From positions 2,232,001-2,296,000 of the forward strand of contig NZ_CP015098.1 of the NCBI RefSeq assembly GCF_001611795.1: a DNA stretch of 64,000 bases. The letters are read 5' to 3'. The translations under genes were made by a program, and so were the position numbers. This DNA comes from Streptomyces qaidamensis. GTDB taxonomy: Bacteria; Actinomycetota; Actinomycetes; Streptomycetales; Streptomycetaceae. A model generated the notes under the pieces. That model saw only the letters and a program-made list of their open reading frames with translations, searched no databases and was not told the DNA's origin. Position 1 is the first letter of the stretch. Every line of letters begins with the position of its first letter. This document shows positions 20,524 through 29,241 of the stretch, one piece after another.

Positions 20524-20552
20524 TGTATACCTGTTAGGTATGGGCGATACTA
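20524..20552. promoter_or_regulatory. promoter with embedded 15-bp palindrome (binding protein / padR divergent region)
   Basis: ATACCT-GTT-AGGTAT (20527-20541) is a perfect inverted repeat with 6-bp arms. On the - strand it overlaps a possible promoter for the binding-protein gene: -35 TAGTAT (20547-20552), a 17-base spacer and -10 TATACA (20524-20529). A protein bound here would block that promoter. The site is about 50 bp upstream of padR, so PadR autoregulation or an unlinked sugar regulator are both possible. Confidence 0.55.
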
Positions 20553-20592
20553 GGGCCTGGAGCACATTGGACCGGACAGGAGGACTGCACGC

Positions 20593-21108
20593 GTGCGCCT
20601 GCCCCTCCTGGCCCTCCTCGCCCGCGGGCCCGCCCACGGCTACGAGCTCAAGCAGGACCTTGAGCAACTGCTGGGCTCCGCGTACCCTCAGCCGAATGTC
20701 GGCCAGATCTATGTGACCCTCGGCCGCCTCGAGAAGTCGGGACTGATCGAGGGCGAGGACGTGGCGCAGTCCAGCCGGCCCAACAAAAAGGTCTACCACC
20801 TCACCGACGCCGGGCGGGAGGCGCTGCGCGCCTGGTTCGAGGAGCCCGAGGACGAGCCGCGGGTGCGGGACGAGTTCTTCATGAAGCTGGCGCTCGCTCC
20901 GCAGACCGGTCTCGCCGAGCAGATCTCCCTGATCAACCAGCAGCGCCGCCAGTACCTGAACACCATGCGGCACCTGTCGAAGCTGGCCGCCGCAGAAGAC
21001 CGCGACAACCGCATCGCCCAGCTGCTGATCGAGGGCGCGATGCTGCACCTGCAGGCCGACCTCGACTGGCTGGAACGGTGCCAGGAAGAGCTGGAGGAGC
21101 TGGAGTGA
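20593..21108 (+). CDS. PadR-family transcriptional regulator
   Basis: A 171-residue regulator. The winged helix begins at once with LLALLARGPAHGYELKQDLE, the classic PadR opening. NVGQIYVTLGRLEKSGLIEG is the recognition-helix region and KKVYHLTDAGREAL is the wing. The C-terminal half (residues 95-171) is the helical dimer domain. The start is GTG at 20593, as no ATG lies nearby upstream. It overlaps the following ABC ATPase gene by 4 bases (GTGA), the usual pairing in which PadR controls an FtsX-type transporter and responds to its substrate. Confidence 0.92.
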   Translation: MRLPLLALLARGPAHGYELKQDLEQLLGSAYPQPNVGQIYVTLGRLEKSGLIEGEDVAQSSRPNKKVYHLTDAGREALRAWFEEPEDEPRVRDEFFMKLALAPQTGLAEQISLINQQRRQYLNTMRHLSKLAAAEDRDNRIAQLLIEGAMLHLQADLDWLERCQEELEELE

Positions 21109-21863
21109 GCGACGACCGTCCCGCTCCTGTGCTGCGCGCCGAGGGGCTGGTGAAGACCCACCACGGCGAGGGCGCGCCCGCCCATGCCGTGCGCGGGGTC
21201 GACCTGTGCGTTCGCCCCGGCGAGTTCGTGGCGATCACCGGCCCGTCCGGCGCCGGCAAGTCGACGCTGCTGCATCTGCTCGGCGGACTCCAGCGGCCCG
21301 ACGCGGGCAGCATCTGGCTCGACGGCGAGTCCACCGACACCTACGGCGAGGCCCGCTGGGCGGTGGAGCGCCGCAAGCGGATCGGGATCGTCTTCCAGTT
21401 CTTCAACCTCGTCTCGAACCTGTCCGTCGCCGACAACGTGGAACTGCCCGCCCTGCTCGCGGGCACCTCGCCGAAGCAGGCGCGTGCCGAGCGTGAGGCG
21501 CTGCTGGCCGAGCTGGGCCTGACGGGCAAGGAGCGCAGCATGCCGGGTGAGCTGTCCGGTGGTGAGCAGCAGCGTGTCGCCCTGGCCCGGGCCCTGGTCA
21601 ACCATCCGCCGCTGCTGCTGGCCGACGAGCCGGCCGGCAGCCTCGACAGCAAGGGCACCCGCGAGGTGATGCGGCTGCTGTCCCGCTTCCACCAGCGCGG
21701 CCAGACGATCGTGCTGGTCACCCATGACGCCCGGCTGGCCAGCGCCGCGGACCGGGTGATCAGCTTCTTCGACGGCCGGATCGCCGACGACGCGGAACTC
21801 GACGGCGGCAGCACCCCGCCGCGCCGCTCCGGGATATCCGGTGTGCTGGAGCTCAAGGACTGA
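21105..21863 (+). CDS. ABC transporter ATP-binding protein (MacB/LolD-like)
   Basis: A 252-residue ATPase. Walker A is GPSGAGKST (about residues 46-54), the signature is LSGGEQQRVALARAL (about 147-161) and Walker B is LLLADEPAG (about 170-178), followed by the H-loop VTHDARLAS. The Q-loop region reads GIVFQFFNLVSNLSVADNV. The GTG start overlaps the padR stop. It pairs with the FtsX-family permease downstream. Such pairs usually export peptides or drugs, or sense envelope stress. Confidence 0.93.
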   Translation: MSDDRPAPVLRAEGLVKTHHGEGAPAHAVRGVDLCVRPGEFVAITGPSGAGKSTLLHLLGGLQRPDAGSIWLDGESTDTYGEARWAVERRKRIGIVFQFFNLVSNLSVADNVELPALLAGTSPKQARAEREALLAELGLTGKERSMPGELSGGEQQRVALARALVNHPPLLLADEPAGSLDSKGTREVMRLLSRFHQRGQTIVLVTHDARLASAADRVISFFDGRIADDAELDGGSTPPRRSGISGVLELKD

Positions 21864-21864
21864 C

Positions 21865-21939
21865 ATGCGCGACGTCCACGACGACGGTGCGGACCTGCGC
21901 CTCCACGACGGCCGCGCGGTCCGCGGGCCGAGGGACTGA
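21865..21939 (+). CDS. possible 24-residue peptide between ABC ATPase and permease genes
   Basis: An ATG one base after the ATPase stop opens a 24-codon frame (MRDVHDDGADLRLHDGRAVR, then GPRD and a stop) ending 5 bases before the permease GTG. It fills the gap almost exactly, which suggests coupled translation or a leader role. It has no transmembrane or signal features and its reality is unproven. Confidence 0.3.
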   Translation: MRDVHDDGADLRLHDGRAVRGPRD

Positions 21940-21944
21940 GGCCT

Positions 21945-24227
21945 GTGCGAGCCACCCTGCGCTGGGCCCACTCCGATCTGCGCACGCACCGCGGCGAGGC
22001 GCTGTTCCTCGTCCTCGCCACCGCGGGCATCGTCGCCTCCCTGCTGCTGGCCACGGCACTGTTCGGTTACGCGACCAACCCCTGGCAGCGCGTCTTCACG
22101 CAGTCGCACGGCGCCCATGTGTGGCTGCACACCGACAAGGCGGCGGACACCGGGAAGCTGGCCGCTCTGGACGGCGTGGACACCGTCGCCGGCCCCTACC
22201 CCACCGCCGCCGTCACCGTCTCCTCGCGCGGCAGCCGCGCCTCCGTCGAACTGCGCGGCACCCCGGAGCGGCCCTCGGACGGCCGCCCGCCGATCGTCTC
22301 CGGCCACTGGCTGGACCCCTCGGCCCCGAACGGCGTGGTCCTGGAGAGCCGTCTCGCCCGGGCCCTGCTGGCCGAGCCCGGCGACACCCTCACCGTGCCC
22401 GGCACCGCCCGCGAGCTGACCGTCGTGGGTCTCGCCGAGAGCGCCGAGCCGCGCTACCGGCCCGGTGAGCAGCCCGGCCTGGTGTGGGCACTGCCCTCGG
22501 CCGTGCCGGACCCCGGCGGCCAGGTGATCGGGCTGCGGCTGACGGACCCGGGTGACACGTCCTACATCGTCCAGCGCGCCGTGACGGTGCTGGGCTCCGG
22601 GGCGATCGGCGAGGTCTCCACCTGGCAGCAGGCCCGGGCGGAGGCGCAGGGCGACAACCGGCTGCTCGGCCAGGTGCTGGGGCTGTTCGGGCTGGGCGCG
22701 CTGGTCGCGGCCGGGCTCGCCGTGCACGGGGCGATCGGCACCCGTATCCGCGGACACCTGCGCGACCTCTCCGTCCTGAAGGCCATCGGCTTCACTCCCG
22801 GCCAGGTCGTCCGGATCTTCCTGCTCCAGCACCTCGCCTACGCCCTGCTCGGCGCCCTGGCCGCCGCCGGGCTCGCCGAGGCCCTCGGCAGCCGGATCCC
22901 CGGGCGGCTCGGGGACGCGATCGGCGTGTGGCAGGGGCTGCCCGGGCACACCGTGGCGCTGATCGTGGTGCCGGTCGGCGCGGTGCTGTTCATCGGCGCG
23001 ACCACCGGCCTCGCCGCCTGGCGGGCCGGACGGGTGCCGCCGGTACCGCTCCCGCGGCCCGCCGCGACCTCGGGCGGACGACTGTCCGGCGTGGCACGCC
23101 GGGCCCTGGGCGTACGGATTCCGCCCGCGCTGGTACTGGGCTGGCACACGGCGTTCACCCGACGCCCCCGCTCCCTGGCCACCGTCGCCCGGCTCACGCT
23201 GCCGCTGCTGCTGATCGTCGTCGCGATGAGCGCCTGGACCACCATCGACCGCTTTCACAGCGAGCCCGAGCAGGTGGGCCTGCCCGCCGCGCTCAGCGTC
23301 CGCGCCGACGCCGGGCACAGCGAGCAGCAGACCCGCGCGCTGCTGGAACGCGACCCGGGGGTGGCCGCCGCCTACCCGGGAGTCGAGACGGCCGCCCTGG
23401 GTCCGAGCCAGACGTCGACCATCGCGCTGCGCGGCCTCGGCACCCACCGGGACCCCTACCCGCACACCCTTGCCGAGGGGCGCCCCGCCCGCGGCGCCGA
23501 CGAGGCCGTGGCCGGTCAGGGGCTGCTCGATCTGCTGGACGCGCGGGTCGGCGACTGGGTCCGGATGACCGTCGGTGACCAGCCGCTGATCCTGCACATC
23601 GTGGGCCGCAGCATCGAGCCGGAGAACGCCGGCCGGGTCATCTCCACGTCCCTCGACACCCTCCGCGAGAACGACCCGGGGCTCCGCCCGACCCTCTACG
23701 AGCTCCGCCTGGACCCGGGCGCCGACCCGCGGGAGGTCGCCGACCGGCTCAGCGCCGCCGGGGACGGCCACCTGGACGTGCACACGGTGGCCAACCCGGC
23801 GGACGGGCTGTCCCCGCTGCGCGCGGTCGTGGCCGGGCTGATCGCCGTACTCGCCCTCATCGGGCTCATCGAGCTGCTGACCGCGATCGGCGGGACCGTC
23901 CGCGAGAGGGAACGGGACCTGCTGGCCCTGAAGGCCATCGGCCTGTCCCCCCGGCAGATCACGGCGATCACCGTCACGGCCACCGGCCTCACGGCTCTGG
24001 CGGCCGTCCTCGCCGCCTCCGCCCTGGGCCTGCCGCTGGCCCACTGGCTGATCGACGCCCAGGGCCGCTCCAGCGGCATCGGCGCGGGCATCGCACAGGG
24101 CCCCTCCGCCGTCCTCGTGGCGTCACTCGGGGCGGCAGCGGTCCTCTGCGCCGCCGCGCTGGCAGCCGTCCCCGCAGCCCGGGCGGCGCGGCGGCGGCTC
24201 GCGGACACCCTGAGCGCGGTGACCTGA
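21945..24227 (+). CDS. FtsX-like ABC transporter permease
   Basis: A 760-residue membrane protein with an N-terminal helix (about residues 15-42), a large extracytoplasmic region, then two blocks of three helices (about 245-365 and 640-745). Each block carries an FtsX coupling motif: LSVLKAIGFTPGQVVRIFLLQ and LLALKAIGLSPRQITAITVT. A further helix near 405-430 follows a proline/arginine-rich linker. The start GTG lies just after GAGGGACTGAGG. Its 3' end is 12 bp from the convergent membrane-protein gene. Confidence 0.92.
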   Translation: MRATLRWAHSDLRTHRGEALFLVLATAGIVASLLLATALFGYATNPWQRVFTQSHGAHVWLHTDKAADTGKLAALDGVDTVAGPYPTAAVTVSSRGSRASVELRGTPERPSDGRPPIVSGHWLDPSAPNGVVLESRLARALLAEPGDTLTVPGTARELTVVGLAESAEPRYRPGEQPGLVWALPSAVPDPGGQVIGLRLTDPGDTSYIVQRAVTVLGSGAIGEVSTWQQARAEAQGDNRLLGQVLGLFGLGALVAAGLAVHGAIGTRIRGHLRDLSVLKAIGFTPGQVVRIFLLQHLAYALLGALAAAGLAEALGSRIPGRLGDAIGVWQGLPGHTVALIVVPVGAVLFIGATTGLAAWRAGRVPPVPLPRPAATSGGRLSGVARRALGVRIPPALVLGWHTAFTRRPRSLATVARLTLPLLLIVVAMSAWTTIDRFHSEPEQVGLPAALSVRADAGHSEQQTRALLERDPGVAAAYPGVETAALGPSQTSTIALRGLGTHRDPYPHTLAEGRPARGADEAVAGQGLLDLLDARVGDWVRMTVGDQPLILHIVGRSIEPENAGRVISTSLDTLRENDPGLRPTLYELRLDPGADPREVADRLSAAGDGHLDVHTVANPADGLSPLRAVVAGLIAVLALIGLIELLTAIGGTVRERERDLLALKAIGLSPRQITAITVTATGLTALAAVLAASALGLPLAHWLIDAQGRSSGIGAGIAQGPSAVLVASLGAAAVLCAAALAAVPAARAARRRLADTLSAVT

Positions 24228-24239
24228 CCTCTCCGCCGG

Positions 24240-25154
24240 TCAGCCGCCGTAGGGGTGCTGCGGGTTGTACGGCGGCTGCGGGTGCGGGGCGTACGGGTGC
24301 TGCCCGTTCGCCGTGTGGGGACGGCCGTACGGTGTCCCTTGCGCCGGCAGGTACGGCGCACCCGTCGGGGGCATCCCCGCAGGCATCGGCGGGACCGGCC
24401 CGGGCGCCGGTGCCTGCGTCGCGGGATGGGCCTTCAGCCGGATCCCGTAACGCCGCTTCAGCCGCCCCATCTCCAGCAGGGCGATGGCGGTGACCGTCAC
24501 CGGCGCGCCCAGGATGAAGATGATGCCCAGGGTGAGGCTGAGCCCGTGCAGATCACCGGTGACGAGGTCCGGGACCGCCATCAGCCAGCTGGTCACCACG
24601 GCGAGCAGCGGTGGCAGACAGCGGTGCACGGCGGCCGTACCGAAGAAGTTGCCGGAGAGCCGCACCGCTCCGTAGGCCGTGAAGATGAGCATCCACATCA
24701 TCGTCAGACCGACCCCGATGATCACGGCCGGGTTCGCCGACCCGTTCACGGTCTGCACCAGCACCAGCACAGCGGCCACGCACCCGACGAACAGCAGAAG
24801 CAGCAGCAGGGAGTTGACCAGGGGCACCCGCAACTGTCGTACGGTGCCGCCGCGCCGCCAGACCCAGAGCATCGCGCCGACCGTCAGCGGTGTGAGGAAG
24901 AGCAGGACGACGGAGGCCGTCATCGCGTTCTCCAGCAGTTCCGTGAAGTCGAAGCCGCCCTCGATGAAGGTGAAGACCCCGAGGGACGCCGCCGCCCCGG
25001 CGATGACGCGGAACTTCTTGAGCCGTTCCACCGACGGATCGAGCGGCTGCGGAATCCACGCGGGGTGGAACACCGCCCGCGCCACGTCCTGGGGCTTGAG
25101 CAGGGACCGGGCCGTCAGGGTGCCACCGGTCCAACTTCCGCGTGTGCGTGCCAC
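24240..25154 (-). CDS. membrane protein of unknown function with Pro/Tyr/Gly-rich tail
   Basis: A 304-residue protein. An N-terminal soluble segment (residues 1-45) contains HPAWIPQPLDPSVERLKKF. Six hydrophobic helices lie between about residues 50 and 230, followed by a cytoplasmic or surface tail of about 65 residues rich in Pro, Gly, Tyr and His with a PQPPYNPQHPYGG ending. Such tails in actinobacterial membrane proteins are usually disordered interaction regions. It is a single gene next to pgi, also on the - strand, 93 bp downstream. I do not recognise a named family. Confidence 0.8.
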   Translation of the reverse strand: MARTRGSWTGGTLTARSLLKPQDVARAVFHPAWIPQPLDPSVERLKKFRVIAGAAASLGVFTFIEGGFDFTELLENAMTASVVLLFLTPLTVGAMLWVWRRGGTVRQLRVPLVNSLLLLLLFVGCVAAVLVLVQTVNGSANPAVIIGVGLTMMWMLIFTAYGAVRLSGNFFGTAAVHRCLPPLLAVVTSWLMAVPDLVTGDLHGLSLTLGIIFILGAPVTVTAIALLEMGRLKRRYGIRLKAHPATQAPAPGPVPPMPAGMPPTGAPYLPAQGTPYGRPHTANGQHPYAPHPQPPYNPQHPYGG

Positions 25155-25247
25155 TTCGCGCTCCCCCGAGCACTCGCCGTGATGATCGCCGGGGAGTCTA
25201 CGGGAAGCGGACGGCGCGCTGCCGCCCGCCTCCTCGTCCGGCTCCCG

Positions 25248-26900
25248 TCACTGCCGGCCGCGCAGCTCCCGGTAGGCGGCGACCAGCGCCCTGGTGGAGG
25301 CGTCCAGGCCCTCGACCTCGGCGCCCTCCGTCAGGGCGGGCTCGACGCGCTTGGCGAGGACCTTGCCGAGCTCCACACCCCACTGGTCGAAGGAGTCGAT
25401 GTTCCACACCGCGCCCTGCACGAACACCTTGTGCTCGTAGAGGGCGACCAGCTGGCCGAGGACCGACGGGGTCAGCTCGGGCGCGAGGATCGTGGTCGTC
25501 GGGTGGTTGCCCTGGAACGTCTTGTGCGGCACCAGCTCCTGCGGGACTCCCTCGGCCCGCACCTCCTCGGGCGTCTTGCCGAAGGCGAGCGCCTGCGTCT
25601 GGGCGAAGAAGTTGGCCATCAGCAGGTCGTGCTGGGCCTTCAGTTCGTCGCTCAGCTCGTCGACCGGCCGGGCGAAGCCGATGAAGTCGGCCGGGATGAG
25701 CTTCGTGCCCTGGTGGATGAGCTGGTAGTAGGCGTGCTGCCCGTTGGTGCCGGGCGTGCCCCACACGACCGGCCCGGTCTGCCAGTCCACCGGGTTCCCC
25801 TCGCGGTCCACCGACTTGCCGTTGGACTCCATGTCGAGCTGCTGGAGGTAGGCGGTGAACTTGGACAGGTAGTGGCTGTACGGCAGCACGGCGTGCGACT
25901 GGGCGTCGTGGAAGTTGCCGTACCAGATGCCGAGCAGGCCCAGCAGCAGCGGCGCGTTGGACTCGGCGGGCGCGGTCCGGAAGTGTTCGTCGACGATGCG
26001 GAAGCCGTCGAGCATCTCCCGGAAGCGGTCCGGGCCGATCGCGATCATCAGGGCCAGGCCGATCGCGGAGTCGTACGAGTAGCGGCCGCCGACCCAGTCC
26101 CAGAACTCGAACATGTTGGCCGTGTCGATGCCGAATTCGGCGACCTTCTCGGCGTTCGTCGACAGCGCCACGAAGTGCCGGGCGACGGCGGCCTCCTCGG
26201 CGAGCGCGTCCAGCAGCCAGGAGCGCGCGGACGTGGCGTTGGTGACCGTCTCGATGGTGGTGAAGGTCTTGGACGCGATGACGAACAGCGTCTCCGCCGG
26301 GTCCAGGTCCCGTACCGCCTCGTGCAGGTCGGCGCCGTCCACGTTCGATACGAAACGCACCGTCAGCGAGCGGTCGGTGAAGGACCGCAGCACTTCGTAG
26401 GCCATCGCCGGGCCGAGGTCGGAGCCGCCGATGCCGATGTTGACGACGTTGCGGATCCGCTTGCCGGTGTGGCCGGTCCACTCGCCGGAGCGCACCCGGT
26501 TCGCGAAGTCCGCCATCTTGTCGAGCACGGCGTGCACGTCGGGCACGACGTTCTCGCCGTCGACCTCGATCACCGCGTCCCGCGGGGCGCGCAGCGCGGT
26601 GTGCAGCACGGCCCGGTCCTCGGTGGTGTTGATCTTCTCGCCGCGGAACATGGCGTCCCGGAGGCCGAAGACATCGGTGGCGGCGGCCAGTTCGCGCAGC
26701 AGCCGCAGGGTGTCGTCGGTGACGAGGTGCTTGGAGTAGTCGATGTACAGGTCTCCCACCCGGAGGCTGTACGCGCCGCCGCGGCCGGGGTCGGCAGCGA
26801 ACAGTTCGCGCAGCCGGATGTCGCCCAGCTCCTCGCGGTGCTTGGCCAGTGCCGTCCACTCGGGCGTCTGGTTGAGCCTGGTACGGCCGTCTGCGTTCAT
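25248..26900 (-). CDS. pgi: glucose-6-phosphate isomerase
   Basis: A 550-residue enzyme interconverting glucose-6-phosphate and fructose-6-phosphate. Family signatures are intact: [16 protein letters not shown] near 155, [11 protein letters not shown] near 195, the catalytic-Glu region [20 protein letters not shown] near 385-404, and the C-terminal Lys in [20 protein letters not shown]. The length is normal for the long bacterial form. The ATG at 26900 is the first of the frame that fits the family start. It links the pentose-phosphate block to the glycolytic genes downstream. Confidence 0.97.
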   Translation of the reverse strand: MNADGRTRLNQTPEWTALAKHREELGDIRLRELFAADPGRGGAYSLRVGDLYIDYSKHLVTDDTLRLLRELAAATDVFGLRDAMFRGEKINTTEDRAVLHTALRAPRDAVIEVDGENVVPDVHAVLDKMADFANRVRSGEWTGHTGKRIRNVVNIGIGGSDLGPAMAYEVLRSFTDRSLTVRFVSNVDGADLHEAVRDLDPAETLFVIASKTFTTIETVTNATSARSWLLDALAEEAAVARHFVALSTNAEKVAEFGIDTANMFEFWDWVGGRYSYDSAIGLALMIAIGPDRFREMLDGFRIVDEHFRTAPAESNAPLLLGLLGIWYGNFHDAQSHAVLPYSHYLSKFTAYLQQLDMESNGKSVDREGNPVDWQTGPVVWGTPGTNGQHAYYQLIHQGTKLIPADFIGFARPVDELSDELKAQHDLLMANFFAQTQALAFGKTPEEVRAEGVPQELVPHKTFQGNHPTTTILAPELTPSVLGQLVALYEHKVFVQGAVWNIDSFDQWGVELGKVLAKRVEPALTEGAEVEGLDASTRALVAAYRELRGRQ

Positions 26901-26974
26901 CTCGGACTTCAGCCTTCTTCCTTGCCTGCCTGTGCTGCTGCGTACCTGCCCCGCTGCCGGTCCAACCTAATTGA

Positions 26975-28243
26975 TCAGCGGTTGCCGTGGCCTGTCGTCG
27001 CGCCGTCGTCCGGCGCAACAACAGGTACGTCCGACCGGCGCGCGGGTATCAGCGCGGTGACGGACAGGACGAAGAAGGCGGCCGCGAGCAGCGCCGGGGT
27101 GTTCTCCCCCCAGGCGGCGGCGACGGCTCCGCCCAGCAGCGCGCCCAGGGGGGCACCCGCGACCGCGAGCGTCCGGAAGGCGGAGCTCACGCGCCCCAGC
27201 AACTCTGCGGGGGTGCGCTGCTGCATCAGCGTCGTGGTGTTGACGTTCCACACCATCCCCATGAACCCGAAGACGGCCAGGGCGGCCACCAGCGCGACCA
27301 TGCTGCGCACCGAGCCCATGACGACGAGGGCGGCGGTCTGCGCCGTCCCGGCGACGAGCACCAGGCACATCCGTCCGAAGCGGGCGACGAGCCGGCCTCC
27401 GGCCGCTCCCCCGGCCAGGCTGCCGACCGTGTAGGCGGTCATCGCCACCGCGTACCCGGCGTTGCCCGCGTCGAGCCAGCCGGTCACCAGGATCACGAGG
27501 GTGGCGACGAGGGCGCCCATGCCGATGTTGCACAGGGCGGTGGCGGTGCACAGCCCGCGCAGGGCCCTGTCGCGGGTCAGGACGCGCAGTCCCTCGGCGA
27601 TCTCCCGTCGCAGTGTGCTCCCCGCCGGCCTCGGCTCACGGTCCGGCGCGGTGGCCGGGAGCGTGGCGATCAGGGCGGCGGCCAGCAGGAAGGTCACCGC
27701 GTCCACCGCGAACGGCATGGCCGCCCCGGCCGCCAGCAGCAGCGGCACGACGGGCCCGCCCAGCAGGCCGCCGGCGATGCGCTGGCCGGTCATCAGCCGG
27801 GCGTTGGCGCTGCCCAGCCCGTCCCGGTCGACCAGGGCGGGCAGCAGCGCGGTCGCGGCGTTGTCGAAGAGGGTCTGGAGGGTGGTCAGGGCGAAGGCCA
27901 GCACGATTAGCAGGGCGATCGAGGCATGGCCGAGGGCGACGGCCACCGCGAAGGCGGCGACCAGCAGCCCGCGTAACGCGTCGACCGTCCACATGGCCCG
28001 CCGCCGGTCCACGCGGTCGGCGACGGCCCCGCCGAGCAGGCCGAAGAGGAGCCAGGGCAGATAGCCGCAGGCCGTGACGGAGGCGATGAGCAGCGGATCG
28101 TCGGTCAGGGTCACGGCCAGCAGGGGCAACGCGGCCGTCCGCAGCGCGTCGCCGAAGCTGGACAGTACGGCGGCACTCCACAGCCGTCCGAAGCCCCCGC
28201 GCCACGCGGCCGGAGCGCTGCTTCCCACCTCGACCGTCGCCAC
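26975..28243 (-). CDS. MFS transporter
   Basis: A 422-residue major-facilitator protein with about twelve helices. GFGRLWSAAVLSSFGDALRTAALPLLA opens helix 1, and the loop-2 motif GAVADRVDRRRAMW (about residues 72-85) is typical of the MFS-3/enterobactin-exporter-like group. It is probably an exporter of a small hydrophobic compound; the substrate is unknown. A non-coding gap of 123 bp, carrying the terminator of the RbpA-like gene, separates it from that gene. Confidence 0.9.
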   Translation of the reverse strand: MATVEVGSSAPAAWRGGFGRLWSAAVLSSFGDALRTAALPLLAVTLTDDPLLIASVTACGYLPWLLFGLLGGAVADRVDRRRAMWTVDALRGLLVAAFAVAVALGHASIALLIVLAFALTTLQTLFDNAATALLPALVDRDGLGSANARLMTGQRIAGGLLGGPVVPLLLAAGAAMPFAVDAVTFLLAAALIATLPATAPDREPRPAGSTLRREIAEGLRVLTRDRALRGLCTATALCNIGMGALVATLVILVTGWLDAGNAGYAVAMTAYTVGSLAGGAAGGRLVARFGRMCLVLVAGTAQTAALVVMGSVRSMVALVAALAVFGFMGMVWNVNTTTLMQQRTPAELLGRVSSAFRTLAVAGAPLGALLGGAVAAAWGENTPALLAAAFFVLSVTALIPARRSDVPVVAPDDGATTGHGNR

Positions 28244-28327
28244 CGCTCCCCCTCATGGTTCGTCCGATGCACAAACCGTAGAGGGCACCACTGACAATCG
28301 GCCGGCGGTGATGGCGGGGAGGCAGCT

Positions 28328-28357
28328 CCGGCCGGGCACCCGCTGGTGCCCGGCCGG
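28328..28357 (-). terminator. terminator of the RbpA-like gene
   Basis: CCGGCCGGGCACC and GGTGCCCGGCCGG form a perfect 13-bp stem with a CGCT loop, 10 bases after the stop of the RbpA-like gene. Confidence 0.8.
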
Positions 28358-28366
28358 TCCCGACTT

Positions 28367-28702
28367 CTAGATCTCGCCCCGCAGTTTGGCGAGCGCCTCG
28401 GCGAGGATGGCCTCGCCGTCGGCGTCGCTGCGCCGCTCACGCACATACGCCAGGTGCGTCTTGTAGGGCTCGGTGCGCGGCGGGGCCGGGGGGTTGTCCC
28501 GGTCCTGGCCTGCCGGAAAGCCGCAGCGGGGACAGTCCCAGGTATCGGGCACCTGCGCGTCGCTGGCGAAGCTCGGCTGGGTCTCGTGTCCGTTGGAGCA
28601 CCAGAAGGAGATGCGCAGCCGCGGCGCGGACTCGCCGCGCTCGGCCTCGCCCATCGGCCCCGCCCCGACCCGGCTTCCCCGGATCGCGTTGCCACTTGCC
28701 AC
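28367..28702 (-). CDS. RbpA-family RNA polymerase-binding protein (paralogue)
   Basis: A 111-residue protein with the three-part layout of RbpA. It has an N-terminal arm (IRGSRVGAGPMGE), a small core with a CxxxH...CxxC zinc-type pattern (FWCSNGHE, WDCPRCG), and a C-terminal sigma-interaction helix (EPYKTHLAYVRERRSDADGEAILAEAL). RbpA binds the principal sigma factor and stabilises open complexes. The main Streptomyces RbpA that I remember has a different sequence, so this is probably the second family member of the genus. It starts at an ATG and is a single gene with its own terminator. A TAGACT -10-like sequence lies upstream near 28772. Confidence 0.85.
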   Translation of the reverse strand: MASGNAIRGSRVGAGPMGEAERGESAPRLRISFWCSNGHETQPSFASDAQVPDTWDCPRCGFPAGQDRDNPPAPPRTEPYKTHLAYVRERRSDADGEAILAEALAKLRGEI

Positions 28703-28910
28703 GGTCGTAACTCCCTGCGTGATGGTGCCGCGAAGCGAGTCGGCGTTCCGCTTCGCTGCGAGCGCCTCAGTCTACGTAAGGCCCAACGCGCGTCCAGTGA
28801 TTGGAGTTACAACCCTCACACCTAGACGCAAGCCCCATGATAGGCCGCGCTCTGCTGCGCGTACCGGACATGGGGCCTTACGTGCAAGTTCCGTGCGGAC
28901 CGCGGCTCGG

Positions 28911-29147
28911 TCAGTTGTTCACCTTCATGAGGATGCCGAGCACGACGATGCACGCGAACCACAGCAGACCGATCACGACGGTGATCCGGTCGAGGTTGCG
29001 CTCGGCGACCGAGGAGCCGCCGACGGAGGACTGCATGCCACCGCCGAACATGTCGGAGAGGCCGCCGCCCTTCCCCTTGTGCATCAGCACCAGCAGCATC
29101 AGCAGCAGGCTGAAGACGATCAGGGCGATCGAGAACCCCAAAACCAC
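28911..29147 (-). CDS. secG: preprotein translocase subunit SecG
   Basis: A 78-residue SecG with two helices (about residues 2-22 and 54-73) and the conserved loop LVLMHKGKGGGLSDMFGGG between them. It joins SecY and SecE in the export channel. The start is taken as GTG at 29147 (read MVLGFSIALIVF) because GAGGAAGTTGG lies just upstream; the open frame extends to 29195 without a better site. It sits 94 bp downstream of tpiA with a hairpin between them, a position conserved in actinobacteria. Confidence 0.93.
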   Translation of the reverse strand: MVLGFSIALIVFSLLLMLLVLMHKGKGGGLSDMFGGGMQSSVGGSSVAERNLDRITVVIGLLWFACIVVLGILMKVNN

Positions 29148-29181
29148 GGCTGGACCAACTTCCTCGGATTCGGATGACGAC

Positions 29182-29210
29182 GCGGGGCCCAGCACAGCGC
29201 TGGACCCCGC
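29182..29210 (-). terminator. hairpin between tpiA and secG
   Basis: GCGGGG-CCAGC and GCTGG-CCCCGC pair with one C/A mismatch around a 5-base loop, 31 bases after the tpiA stop. It probably ends or attenuates the pgk-tpiA transcript before secG. Confidence 0.55.
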
Positions 29211-29241
29211 AAGGGTACGACGGATCGCCGCTACCGCATAC

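Noticed and set aside
20793..24044. 1083-codon open frame on the - strand
   Set aside because: It lies antisense to padR, the ABC ATPase and the FtsX permease, all of which have clear motifs. Long antisense frames are normal in GC-rich DNA.
24255..27434. 1059-codon open frame on the + strand
   Set aside because: It is the complement of the membrane-protein, pgi and MFS genes, with low-complexity Arg/Gly/Pro composition and no family motif.
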